Part shown: positions 17,808 to 25,728 of the stretch, in pieces
How positions within the stretch are numbered: position 1 is the stretch's first letter
Layout of the letters: the number at the start of each line of letters is the position of its first letter
From: Naumannella cuiyingiana
GTDB taxonomy: Bacteria > Actinomycetota > Actinomycetes > Propionibacteriales > Propionibacteriaceae
DNA: 64,000 nt
Assembly: GCF_013408305.1 (NCBI RefSeq)
Contig: NZ_JACBZS010000001.1
Span: 2,170,001 to 2,234,000 of the forward strand
Direction of reading: 5' to 3'
Notes under the pieces: generated by a model
The model's database searches: none
What the model was told of the DNA's origin: nothing
Seen by the model: the letters and a program-made list of their open reading frames with translations, nothing else
Translations under genes and position numbers: made by a program

Positions 17808-20308
17808 CTCGTCTCCTCCCCGCCGCGCATGAGCTCGCGGAGGTAACCCTCGAAGGATTGCGCGACCCGGTCCCAGGTGCGCTGTGTGCGGACCCAGTCG
17901 TGGGCGACATCGCCGACCCGGGCACGTAGCTCGCGATCGGTGAGCAGCCGGCGCAGGGCGGCGGTCAGCTCACTCGCCGAGCCCGCCGTGAAGGTGAGCC
18001 CGCGATCCTCGCCGACGATCTCCGCCAGCGCGGGGACATCGGAGACGACGACGGCCTTGCGCGCCAACATCGCCTCGAACGGCTTCATCGGCGAGACCGC
18101 CACCGTGGCGGGATTGCGCAGGCGGGGGAACGGTGCGATGTCGATCGCGGCGTACCAACCGGGAACCTCGTCGTGAGGCACGCGCCCGGGCAGCAAAACC
18201 CAGTCGCTCATTTCCAGCTCGTCGACGGCGGCGCGTACCGATCCCCACACCGAGCCGTCGCCGACCAGGATCGCCCGGAACTGGTGGCCCTCGTCGCGAA
18301 GCCGGCGCAGCACGGGAACGAGCATCTCCAGCCCCTCGTACTGCGGGAACGAGCCGACGTAACCGATCACCGGCACATCGGGCGGGAGTGCGAGCACCTG
18401 GTCCGGAATCTTGGCCGGGCGGTCGTCGTCGAACAGCTCGGCCGGCACCGCGTTGGGAAGCAGGGCGACCTTGGCCGGGTCCGCCCCGCGCTCGATGATC
18501 AAGGTGCGCATCGCATCGGTCAGCGTGACGACCTTGTCGGCATGCTGCGCGGCGAGGGTCTCGAGCCTGGTCGCCCGGGCGCGCTTGCCCTCCATGCGCG
18601 CGGTGCGTTCGCCTTCGTAGACCAGCTCCCACAGGCCCGACACCTCATAGATGGTCGGGATGCCCAACTGCTTGGCGGCAATCAGGCCGGGGATCGCGGT
18701 GAGGTACGTGGAACGCAGGTGCACCACCTGCGGGCGTTCGGCGAGCATGATCTCGCGGTAGTGGTTGATCGAGGCGACCATGTAGCCCTCCTCGCGGCCC
18801 GAGGAGCGCCGGAAGGCGTCGGAGTGGCGGTAGCGCACGTTGTCCACGTCGGACACGCCGTCCTCCGGCAGCGGGTGGTTGTGCCGGGCGAGATCGTAGG
18901 GATAGCCGGGCCGGGTGTGCGCGACAACGTCCCAGCCGCTGGCGCGCAACTGGCTGAGCAGCCCCTGGGCGCGCACGGCGTACCCGCCGTTCTGGTGTGG
19001 TTCCGAGGCGTGCAGGATCGTCAGTACGCGCCCCTCCACCGGCATCGGGCGCGGCTCGGCCGGCGTCTGCTCGGTGGCCGGTTCGCCGCTGCGCTCGAGG
19101 GAGCGGATCAACGACCGGCCCGCCCGGGCGGCGCCGACGAGTGCCTTGGCGCTGGTCGGAAGGCTGGCCGCGGCGCGCCCGACCCGTAGCGCGTTCTCGT
19201 AGTCGCCCATCGCGTAGTAGGCGGTGACCCTGCGGCCTTCGTAGTAGGTGGAGCCCGCCTTGCCCGCGGTCGCGTCGAGCGCACGGATGGACAAGGCGTA
19301 GTACCCGGCAGTCTGGAGCGCCACCGTCCAGCGCCACAGCGCGTCCGGAAGCCAGGTCGCGCGGTACCGGTAGCGCAGCGCGAACTCCAGTTCGGTCCAG
19401 AACGTGTCGCCGTACAGATGGGGCTCCACGGGAGCCAGCACGCCCGCCAGCCAACTCGACACCGCCATGTTCAGCGGCGCCAGCAGCTCGGTCAGCCGGG
19501 CGAACCGGAAGGCGAGTGCATATCGGACGACCTGGTCCTTGGTCAGCGGCCCGGACGGGAATGTCACGGGCAGCTCCGGCGCGCGACGGGGGATGTCGAG
19601 CAGTCGGAACTCATCGATGCCGTTCGCGTCGACCAGCAACTCCACCGGTGGGTGCCAGGCGCTGGCGGTCGTGGCATCCCCGGCCGATTCTCCGGCCTCG
19701 GCCGAGCGCACCCGGACGACCGCGGCGTTCACCAGAGCCGCGGCGAGCCGGATCGAGCCTTCGGCCACCGATCCGGGCGGATGGTCGTGGAACCAGACGA
19801 ACGACAGGCCCGGATGATCCTCGCCGGCTTGTGCGACGAATGCCTGTACGACGGCCAGCGCGCCGGCACTCACGTCCGCCGCGCCGGCCAGCCCGGGGAC
19901 GACCAGGGCGTCGGGCGGCGCCCACGCGGCGGACGGCTCGGCGGCGAACGCGCTCACCAGAACCGGCGGCGCGGTCGCCGGAACAGCCTCCAACGACTTG
20001 CGAAGTGCGCGCCGCTGCCAGTCCTTGGGTGCGTTCGCGACGTCGGCGCCGCTGGCGGCGATCTGGGCGAGCAGCGACAGTCCCTCGCGGTGGAACAGCG
20101 TGTGTGCGAACACCGCCTTGCTCGGGTCGGGGGAGTGCTCGAGCAGCCCGAGCAGGAATTGCCGGGCGACGAGTGTGTCCGCGTGCTCGCGGACCACCGC
20201 GCTGGCGCGGGTCCACAACTGATCGCCGTCGGAGGCCGACTCATGAGCATCCAGCAGTGCGGAGACGGTGCTCGTTGATCCGGGCGCGGGGGCCAGTTCA
20301 CTGTGCAT
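17804..20308 (-). CDS. Large glycosyltransferase family 4 protein with N-terminal domain
   Basis: An 834-residue protein. The first ~430 residues are Ala/Leu-rich and helical without a recognised domain; they include YYEGRRVTAYYAMGDYENAL, which looks like a TPR-type helical pair. From about 440 there is a GT4 enzyme: ILHASEPHQNGGYAVRAQGL, LLPNAVPAELF, IGYVGSFPQYEGLEMLV, LVGDGSVW, LLPGRVPHDEVPGWYAAIDI, and VSPMKPFEAMLARKAVVVS. The same core appears in 9999-11699. It overlaps both neighbours by a few bases, so it sits in one translationally coupled run with the hydrolase and pyruvyl transferase. Confidence 0.85.
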   Translation of the reverse strand: MHSELAPAPGSTSTVSALLDAHESASDGDQLWTRASAVVREHADTLVARQFLLGLLEHSPDPSKAVFAHTLFHREGLSLLAQIAASGADVANAPKDWQRRALRKSLEAVPATAPPVLVSAFAAEPSAAWAPPDALVVPGLAGAADVSAGALAVVQAFVAQAGEDHPGLSFVWFHDHPPGSVAEGSIRLAAALVNAAVVRVRSAEAGESAGDATTASAWHPPVELLVDANGIDEFRLLDIPRRAPELPVTFPSGPLTKDQVVRYALAFRFARLTELLAPLNMAVSSWLAGVLAPVEPHLYGDTFWTELEFALRYRYRATWLPDALWRWTVALQTAGYYALSIRALDATAGKAGSTYYEGRRVTAYYAMGDYENALRVGRAAASLPTSAKALVGAARAGRSLIRSLERSGEPATEQTPAEPRPMPVEGRVLTILHASEPHQNGGYAVRAQGLLSQLRASGWDVVAHTRPGYPYDLARHNHPLPEDGVSDVDNVRYRHSDAFRRSSGREEGYMVASINHYREIMLAERPQVVHLRSTYLTAIPGLIAAKQLGIPTIYEVSGLWELVYEGERTARMEGKRARATRLETLAAQHADKVVTLTDAMRTLIIERGADPAKVALLPNAVPAELFDDDRPAKIPDQVLALPPDVPVIGYVGSFPQYEGLEMLVPVLRRLRDEGHQFRAILVGDGSVWGSVRAAVDELEMSDWVLLPGRVPHDEVPGWYAAIDIAPFPRLRNPATVAVSPMKPFEAMLARKAVVVSDVPALAEIVGEDRGLTFTAGSASELTAALRRLLTDRELRARVGDVAHDWVRTQRTWDRVAQSFEGYLRELMRGGEETR

Positions 20309-21365
20309 CGCTGTCTCCCTCCAACCGCCGCAGCTCGTCGTTGATCGCCCGGATCGTCTGCTCCTTGCCGAGCGGGCTGTGGCCGGCCGCCTTGTCCCAG
20401 TAATAGCGGAGCGTCAGCGGCGCGGTCAGGTGCGGGGCGATCCGGGTCAGGCTCGCCTGCAGCGCCCGGACGTCGCGGGTCATGTCGCTGCGGCTGGCCG
20501 CATTCACGAGATAGGTGATCTCGGGCACCCGCGCGAGCAGGGTGTACAGCGAGGTCGGCGAGACCCGGTCCGGGTACGCCGCGGCGAACTCGGCCTTGGA
20601 CAGGCCGTCATAGACCGTGTCCAGAACCCTCGACACCTCCTTGGTGCCGACGTAGTTCGTCCACACGATCTGCGGGTTGTTCACCAGGACTCGGCTGCCC
20701 GGATCGAGTCCCGCCAGGATCAGGCTCTGGAATCCTCCGCCGCAGGACCCGTAGTAGAGCCGGCGCTCGGGACGCTCGACCCCGATGGCCGCCGCGTAGT
20801 TGCGGATGACCGAGCTGGCGGCGGTCAGGAAGAACTCTGCCGCGCTGCCCTGACCCCAGCCCAGACCGATGCGTGCTGCGCGGTTGACGGTGGAGTCGGA
20901 GAGGAACAGGCAATTGGCGTCGATCTGGTCGGCCCACGAGCTGCGCTGGAAGATCTCGTCGGGGTTCTTGGCTGTCGACAGCCGCACCGCGCCGTTGGCG
21001 AAGACGGCGAGGCGGTCCGAGCCGGGTCTCAGCACGAGCAGGGTACGTACCACCGTTCCCCCGATCCGGACATCCAGCCGACCATCGGCGACGGGGCGCG
21101 TGGAAAGCTCCCCGATGAACACCTGTGGCGGCGGAGGCACCTCCTCCTCATCCTCGTCCGGGGCGGATGGCATGGGCACCGCGGACGCCTCGTCACCGGG
21201 CGGTTGCTCGAACGGCAATCCCTCGTCGGCGACGACATCGTCGGGGAACACTTCGTCGTCGGGCAGGTCGTCGTCCTCCGGAGCCTGATCGACGGCGAGC
21301 GACTCGTCCTCGGCGAAGGCATCATCGTCCGGGCGGAGTGCGTCGGCAGACGTCGGGTCAGTCAA
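20298..21365 (-). CDS. Putative alpha/beta hydrolase with Cys at the nucleophile elbow and acidic N-terminus
   Basis: The 355-residue protein begins with about 80 very acidic, Pro-rich residues with no predicted structure. It then carries a hydrolase-like region whose elbow reads YYGSCGGGFQSL, with Cys208 where Ser is usual, followed by VNNPQIVWTNY. Proteins with a GSSGGGF elbow occur in other glycan loci. Whether Cys208 is catalytic, or the neighbouring Ser, cannot be decided here. A role in deacylation or transfer of an acyl group on the polymer is possible. The start overlaps the upstream CgeB-GT2 gene by 8 bases, and the stop lies 11 bases inside the GT4 gene. Confidence 0.6.
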   Translation of the reverse strand: MTDPTSADALRPDDDAFAEDESLAVDQAPEDDDLPDDEVFPDDVVADEGLPFEQPPGDEASAVPMPSAPDEDEEEVPPPPQVFIGELSTRPVADGRLDVRIGGTVVRTLLVLRPGSDRLAVFANGAVRLSTAKNPDEIFQRSSWADQIDANCLFLSDSTVNRAARIGLGWGQGSAAEFFLTAASSVIRNYAAAIGVERPERRLYYGSCGGGFQSLILAGLDPGSRVLVNNPQIVWTNYVGTKEVSRVLDTVYDGLSKAEFAAAYPDRVSPTSLYTLLARVPEITYLVNAASRSDMTRDVRALQASLTRIAPHLTAPLTLRYYWDKAAGHSPLGKEQTIRAINDELRRLEGDSDAQ

Positions 21366-24015
21366 GGTCGGCTCCCTCGGTTTGCGTCACCGGTGCCTCT
21401 GCGAGCTCAGCGCGCAACTCGTCCAGGCGCGTGGCGATCGCGGGATCGTTCCAGCTCGACTTGCCGTACATGGCGAGAATCTGCTCCAACAGCGCAAATG
21501 CCTCGGCCCGCTCGTCATCGCGCACCTCGTTGAACTTCTGCAGGTACCAGCCCCGGGTGAACTGTTCGAGCCGCTTGTCGTTGTAGGCATCGAGAAGGCC
21601 GTTGTGCACCAGCCAATCCGCTCTCGCTGCTTCGAGCGGGAGGTACTTGCGGAAGAACTTGGCCCCGATCGCGTTCACCGTCGAGTTGGCAACGCCGGCG
21701 AAGTACACGTGCACAGGGTCGTCGAAGATCGAGATCCGCTGCGCGTAGTGGATCATCTGCTGGAAGAAGTAGGTGTCCTGCCCGACGCCGCCCACCGGTT
21801 GTTCGAGTCGCAGCGACTTCAGCCAAGCGGTGTCGGCGACGAGCGCCTGGATGCTCATCGGACGGAACTCGAGGGTTTCCAACACGCCCGGGGGGACGTG
21901 CCACACATTGGGCCAGTTCTCGTCGCGCTGCAGCACCTGCCTCAGGTAGACGACGTTGTTGATGATCTTGCGCGACGTGCTGAAGCGAAGCATGTTGCCG
22001 ATGGCGAAGTTGGTGTCGTTCTCGCGGACCAGCTCCACCAGCCGCGCGTAGGCGTCGTTCATCGCCTCGTTGTCGGGGTCCAGGTAGGTCACATAGGGCG
22101 CGGAGGCCAGCTCGAGTCCCTGATTGCGTGGCCGCGACGCGCTCCCCGAGCCGCCGACGGGGTTGCGGTGGACGACGGCGTTCGGCAGCTCTCGCTCGAG
22201 GCGGTCCACCACGGCGACCGTCTGCGGGTCGGACGAACCGTCGTCGACGAGGATCACCTCCATCCGGTCGAAGATCGAGCTCCGTCGCAGCGAGGCCAGG
22301 CACTTGTACTCCAGGTGGCGCCCGTTGTTGTAGATCGGCACGACGACCGACAACAGCGGGCGCGCGGCGGCCGAACCCGTGCTGACGCGGACCGGTGTTG
22401 CCTGTTCGACCAAGCCGCGTTGCACGGTGTAGCCGGTGGCGGTTCGACCGCCCGCCAGCCAGGTGAGACTGGCGGCAGGTGCCTGCTCGACCGGCCCGAA
22501 GTTGTGTTCGACCGGGTTGGCGATCGGTCCGGCGAAGTCGATCGGGGCGCTGATCCGGTCCGCATTGACGTACTTGAACGCATTGGCGAGGTCCTGGACG
22601 AAGTACGGCGCATACCGCCAAGCGGGGTCCGGCTCGGTGATCGCGACGGCGCCGCCGGCGGCGGCCGCCGCCTCGTCGGGGAACGCGCGCAACTCGATCG
22701 TGGGATCCGTGGTGATCTGGCTGTCCAGGAATCCGGCCGTGACGGCGGGGTCACCGATCGCGCCGATCACCACGTCGCGCTGAGCCACGGTGAGGCCCAC
22801 GGTCGCGCACAGAAAGGCCATCCGGTCGAAGTTGGTGTTGCCGCTGTAGGCATTCCTGATTCCCTGCATCTGCGTGGTCCGCAAGACGTCATCGGTCATC
22901 GTGTCGATGAGGTCTCGGGTGTCGGCGCGGGTGTCGGGCATGTACACATTCGGGAACAGGCTGTTGAGGCCCTTGTTGTAGGACGAGATCAGGCAGCCGC
23001 CCATGCCTTGAACCTCGATGGCACGATTGGCGAACATCGTGTCGCTCGCCGGCACCGAGTTGAGATTGATGCTGATCTCGGTCGCCTTCTGCAGGCGTAG
23101 CAGCACATCGTGCGCGATCGCTGGATTGATGTTACGCAGGAACTGCTCAGGAAAGGCATAGCGGAGGCGTCGTTCGCCAGAGTTTCGGTCGACGATGCAG
23201 AGATCGCGGACCGAGTCGTCGACGCCCATCAGGATGCGCATGCCGTGCGTTCGGCGCGTTGAGTACTTCCGGTTGTGCCAGCTTCCGGCGAAGAGAACCT
23301 CGGGTATACGTACTACCCTGCTGCCGACGGGGTTGTGATGCTTCGCAGAAACCGAGAAAGGGAGCACGCTCACCGACGCGAGGTTGGGGCAGTCTCGCTC
23401 GTATTTCGCCACGCACTCCGCGGCGGAGGTGAACGCAAAATCGCACAGGCGGGCGAGGTGCAAGAACTTTGTGTAGTTGGGCGGATCTTCTTTCGAGTAG
23501 TACGCCACAGGCTTGCCGTGGCGCCGAAACTCGGGAATGACGAGGTCGTTAAGGCGTCGCCAAGAATAGCTTCCCTTTGAGCCAAGCAGCAGCCATTCCT
23601 TGTCGATTCCACGCCACGTCGTGGTGACGAGCAGCAGGTCGCACCGCTCGGCCGCTTCCTGATAGTTCTCCGGAGTGATCCGGATCAGCCCTACCGAACC
23701 TTCGAAGCTGGCATAGAGAAAGTCATCACAGATGATACCGATGGTGTAGGAAAGCGGCTCGAACCAGCGCTGCCCGTTGGAATCGGGAAGTTCACCGAGT
23801 TGCGCTGCGTATTCGTCGAGCAGCGTGGGGCGGGAGGCCAGTTGGTCGTACCGCTCGAAGTACTGGCCGTGCGTCGCCGCACGAACCAGCCCGGCGCTGC
23901 CCGTGTCAATGGCGTCGCGAAAGTACCGTGAACTGTAGAACGACTCCGGATCCTTGAGAAGGTCGAGCTGATCCTCGAGAACTGTGATCCGTCGCCTGGC
24001 CTCGTTGGGCTTCAA
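21358..24015 (-). CDS. CgeB-like and GT2 two-domain glycosyltransferase
   Basis: An 885-residue protein. Residues about 85-420 are CgeB-like: YYSKEDPPNYTKFLHLAR, DFAFTSAAECV, VLFAGSWHNRKY, and FANRAIEVQGMGGCLIS. Residues from about 540 form a GT2 enzyme: PLLSVVVPIYNNGRHLEYKC, VILVDDGSSD, YLDPDNEAMND (DxD-like), and GGVGQDTYFFQQM. A coiled-coil-like N-terminus (RRRITVLEDQLDLLKD) precedes both. Base composition of the 5' third is unusual: positions 23461-23580 are only 52-55% GC by direct count. The architecture repeats that of 13051-14910, with an extra intervening segment of about 120 residues. The start overlaps the small coiled-coil gene (4 bases). Confidence 0.85.
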   Translation of the reverse strand: MKPNEARRRITVLEDQLDLLKDPESFYSSRYFRDAIDTGSAGLVRAATHGQYFERYDQLASRPTLLDEYAAQLGELPDSNGQRWFEPLSYTIGIICDDFLYASFEGSVGLIRITPENYQEAAERCDLLLVTTTWRGIDKEWLLLGSKGSYSWRRLNDLVIPEFRRHGKPVAYYSKEDPPNYTKFLHLARLCDFAFTSAAECVAKYERDCPNLASVSVLPFSVSAKHHNPVGSRVVRIPEVLFAGSWHNRKYSTRRTHGMRILMGVDDSVRDLCIVDRNSGERRLRYAFPEQFLRNINPAIAHDVLLRLQKATEISINLNSVPASDTMFANRAIEVQGMGGCLISSYNKGLNSLFPNVYMPDTRADTRDLIDTMTDDVLRTTQMQGIRNAYSGNTNFDRMAFLCATVGLTVAQRDVVIGAIGDPAVTAGFLDSQITTDPTIELRAFPDEAAAAAGGAVAITEPDPAWRYAPYFVQDLANAFKYVNADRISAPIDFAGPIANPVEHNFGPVEQAPAASLTWLAGGRTATGYTVQRGLVEQATPVRVSTGSAAARPLLSVVVPIYNNGRHLEYKCLASLRRSSIFDRMEVILVDDGSSDPQTVAVVDRLERELPNAVVHRNPVGGSGSASRPRNQGLELASAPYVTYLDPDNEAMNDAYARLVELVRENDTNFAIGNMLRFSTSRKIINNVVYLRQVLQRDENWPNVWHVPPGVLETLEFRPMSIQALVADTAWLKSLRLEQPVGGVGQDTYFFQQMIHYAQRISIFDDPVHVYFAGVANSTVNAIGAKFFRKYLPLEAARADWLVHNGLLDAYNDKRLEQFTRGWYLQKFNEVRDDERAEAFALLEQILAMYGKSSWNDPAIATRLDELRAELAEAPVTQTEGADLD

Positions 24016-24332
24016 GCCTTGCCGCCTCTCCGGAGCGATGTACGTAGTCGCCAGACCCTGCGCTGCAGCCGGCCCAGCTTGGATTTCTCCAAGGGGGTCG
24101 AGCGCGCTACCTGGCGCTCGAGTGCTTTGAGCCGTTTGCTCAGTCGCGAAATGTCATCGTGCTGCTTGGCGATCAAGGACAGCAACTCGATGCGGCTCGA
24201 CTGCGCCTCGGACAGGCGGCGCGACAACAGTGAGCAGTTCACCATCAGCGCCCGTTCGATCTGCTTGACCGAACCGACCTGTTCGCCGTCGGGAGTCGCT
24301 GCCGTCGCCGTCGTGGACTCGTGCGGGTTCAT
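24012..24332 (-). CDS. Small coiled-coil protein of the polysaccharide locus
   Basis: A 106-residue protein with no family I recognise. After about 20 Thr/Ala-rich residues it is almost entirely helical with heptad-like Leu spacing (SRIELLSLIAKQHDDISRL, SKRLKALERQV) and ends in an Arg-rich helix. ATG 24332 has GGAG six bases upstream and is preferred to a GTG at 24458 that would overlap the preceding gene. It is coupled to the CgeB-GT2 gene, whose N-terminus is also coiled-coil-like, so the two may pair as a scaffold. That is inference. Confidence 0.6.
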   Translation of the reverse strand: MNPHESTTATAATPDGEQVGSVKQIERALMVNCSLLSRRLSEAQSSRIELLSLIAKQHDDISRLSKRLKALERQVARSTPLEKSKLGRLQRRVWRLRTSLRRGGKA

Positions 24333-24444
24333 CTGACTCCATGGTTGGGCTGAGAGCGGCGCGCGGAGAAGGCTTCCGACGGCGCTGAGCAGTAGCAGAC
24401 TAGGCCAAGGGGGGCGGTTGTGCACTCTCGTGGCGGCCGTGAGG

Positions 24445-25647
24445 TCACGCCCGGTCACGGGCGACGACGTGGAGGCGATAGTCGATGCGGTTGGCGATCT
24501 CGTCGCCCACGAGTTGCCGGAACGAGGCGCTCCAGGTGGCTGCGCTCAGCGTGGTCTGCATGCTCCACTCGCCGGTGACCGGGTCGCACGTGGTTGACCG
24601 GTAGAGCTTCGGGTCGCGCTTTCCGGCGAGCCAGAACTCGATCCGGGATCCGGGCAGCCCCACGCCCTTGATCGTGATCTTTCCCGCGCGTACCGATGTC
24701 CGTGGGCGCGGGGACAGCAGGTAGAAGAACGGGCGCTGGTCATCGAACAGGTGACTGTTGATGTCGACGAGCTTCTTCTTCACCTCGGTCGCGCGATCCT
24801 TGAGGTCGCTCAGCTCGAGCTGCTGCGGTTGGGTCCGGCGCCAGGTCAGGCCCAGCGTGGGTGGGACACTCCGGCTCATCTCGATCGCTGCGTGGAATGC
24901 ATCGGCATCGATTCCGAACGATGTCAGGAGTTCAGCAGTCAACGGGCCGTAGTCGGGTGACGCGCGGAGCCGCTCAGATCGATGCTCGTATGGTCCGTCG
25001 CCCTGCCCGTGGTAGAGGTACAGCCAAAGTGCGCGGTCGGACTCGATTGTCGTGGCGCGGCCCCCTGCGGCCTGAGCCCGGGCGAGCCATGTGGTGTGCG
25101 CCACGCGCATGACGCTGGACACCTGCCCGGCGTTCCCGTAGAAGGTCGTGTTGAACGGAAACGTGGTCAGACCGATCGTCCCGGCGACGTTCTTCGGAGC
25201 GTCGATGGCTGTACCGGTCGATGTCGTCACCACCTGCACGTGCTTGAATGCCTGGTCAATCTCGGCCAGGTGTCGATCATGGAGTTCGGGGCAGGTGGCA
25301 TCATCGTCGTCCAGAATCTGGACCAATCCTCGGCGCGACGGGCCGAAGTAGCTTCGCACACCGTCGCGCATGGCAGAACCCAGGTACGCATTGCTGGTCA
25401 CGAACTGAAAATTGGTATGTTCGGCGAGGCCGTGGCGTTCGACGATCTTGACGATCTTGTCGAAAATTGGGTTGGCGAGGTCGCCGTCCAACAGGATGGT
25501 CCACCTGAATCGGCGACCGATAAAACGCGAAACGCTTGCGGCTGTGATGGCATCGAAAAGCGCGAGTCTTGCCTTCCACCAGAGGGGGTCGAATACGCCG
25601 ATTCCCATCTTCGTGAGAATCAACGTTCGCAGCGGGTCCGACGCCAT
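24445..25647 (-). CDS. Putative rhamnosyltransferase-like glycosyltransferase
   Basis: The 400-residue product resembles the 'putative rhamnosyl transferase' group: a TKMGIGVFDPLWWKARLALF opening, RRFRWTILLDGDL (first Asp motif), and LVQILDDDDATCPELHDRHL as a GT-A Asp cluster, with ESDRALWLYLYHGQ later. The C-terminal 100 residues form a beta-rich add-on (GKITIKGVGLPGSRIEFWLAG). ATG 25647 is chosen because GGAG precedes it at good distance; an in-frame start 45 bases upstream lacks one. The sugar transferred is uncertain. It is the first gene of the run that continues to 16362, separated by 113 bases from the small coiled-coil gene. Confidence 0.65.
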   Translation of the reverse strand: MASDPLRTLILTKMGIGVFDPLWWKARLALFDAITAASVSRFIGRRFRWTILLDGDLANPIFDKIVKIVERHGLAEHTNFQFVTSNAYLGSAMRDGVRSYFGPSRRGLVQILDDDDATCPELHDRHLAEIDQAFKHVQVVTTSTGTAIDAPKNVAGTIGLTTFPFNTTFYGNAGQVSSVMRVAHTTWLARAQAAGGRATTIESDRALWLYLYHGQGDGPYEHRSERLRASPDYGPLTAELLTSFGIDADAFHAAIEMSRSVPPTLGLTWRRTQPQQLELSDLKDRATEVKKKLVDINSHLFDDQRPFFYLLSPRPRTSVRAGKITIKGVGLPGSRIEFWLAGKRDPKLYRSTTCDPVTGEWSMQTTLSAATWSASFRQLVGDEIANRIDYRLHVVARDRA

Positions 25648-25728
25648 GCAGTCTCCTACGGCCGTGCGTATGTCTGCTGCCATTTCTATCATGTTCGCCG
25701 GGTGCGACGCGTGATCTGCGGCTGGCTA

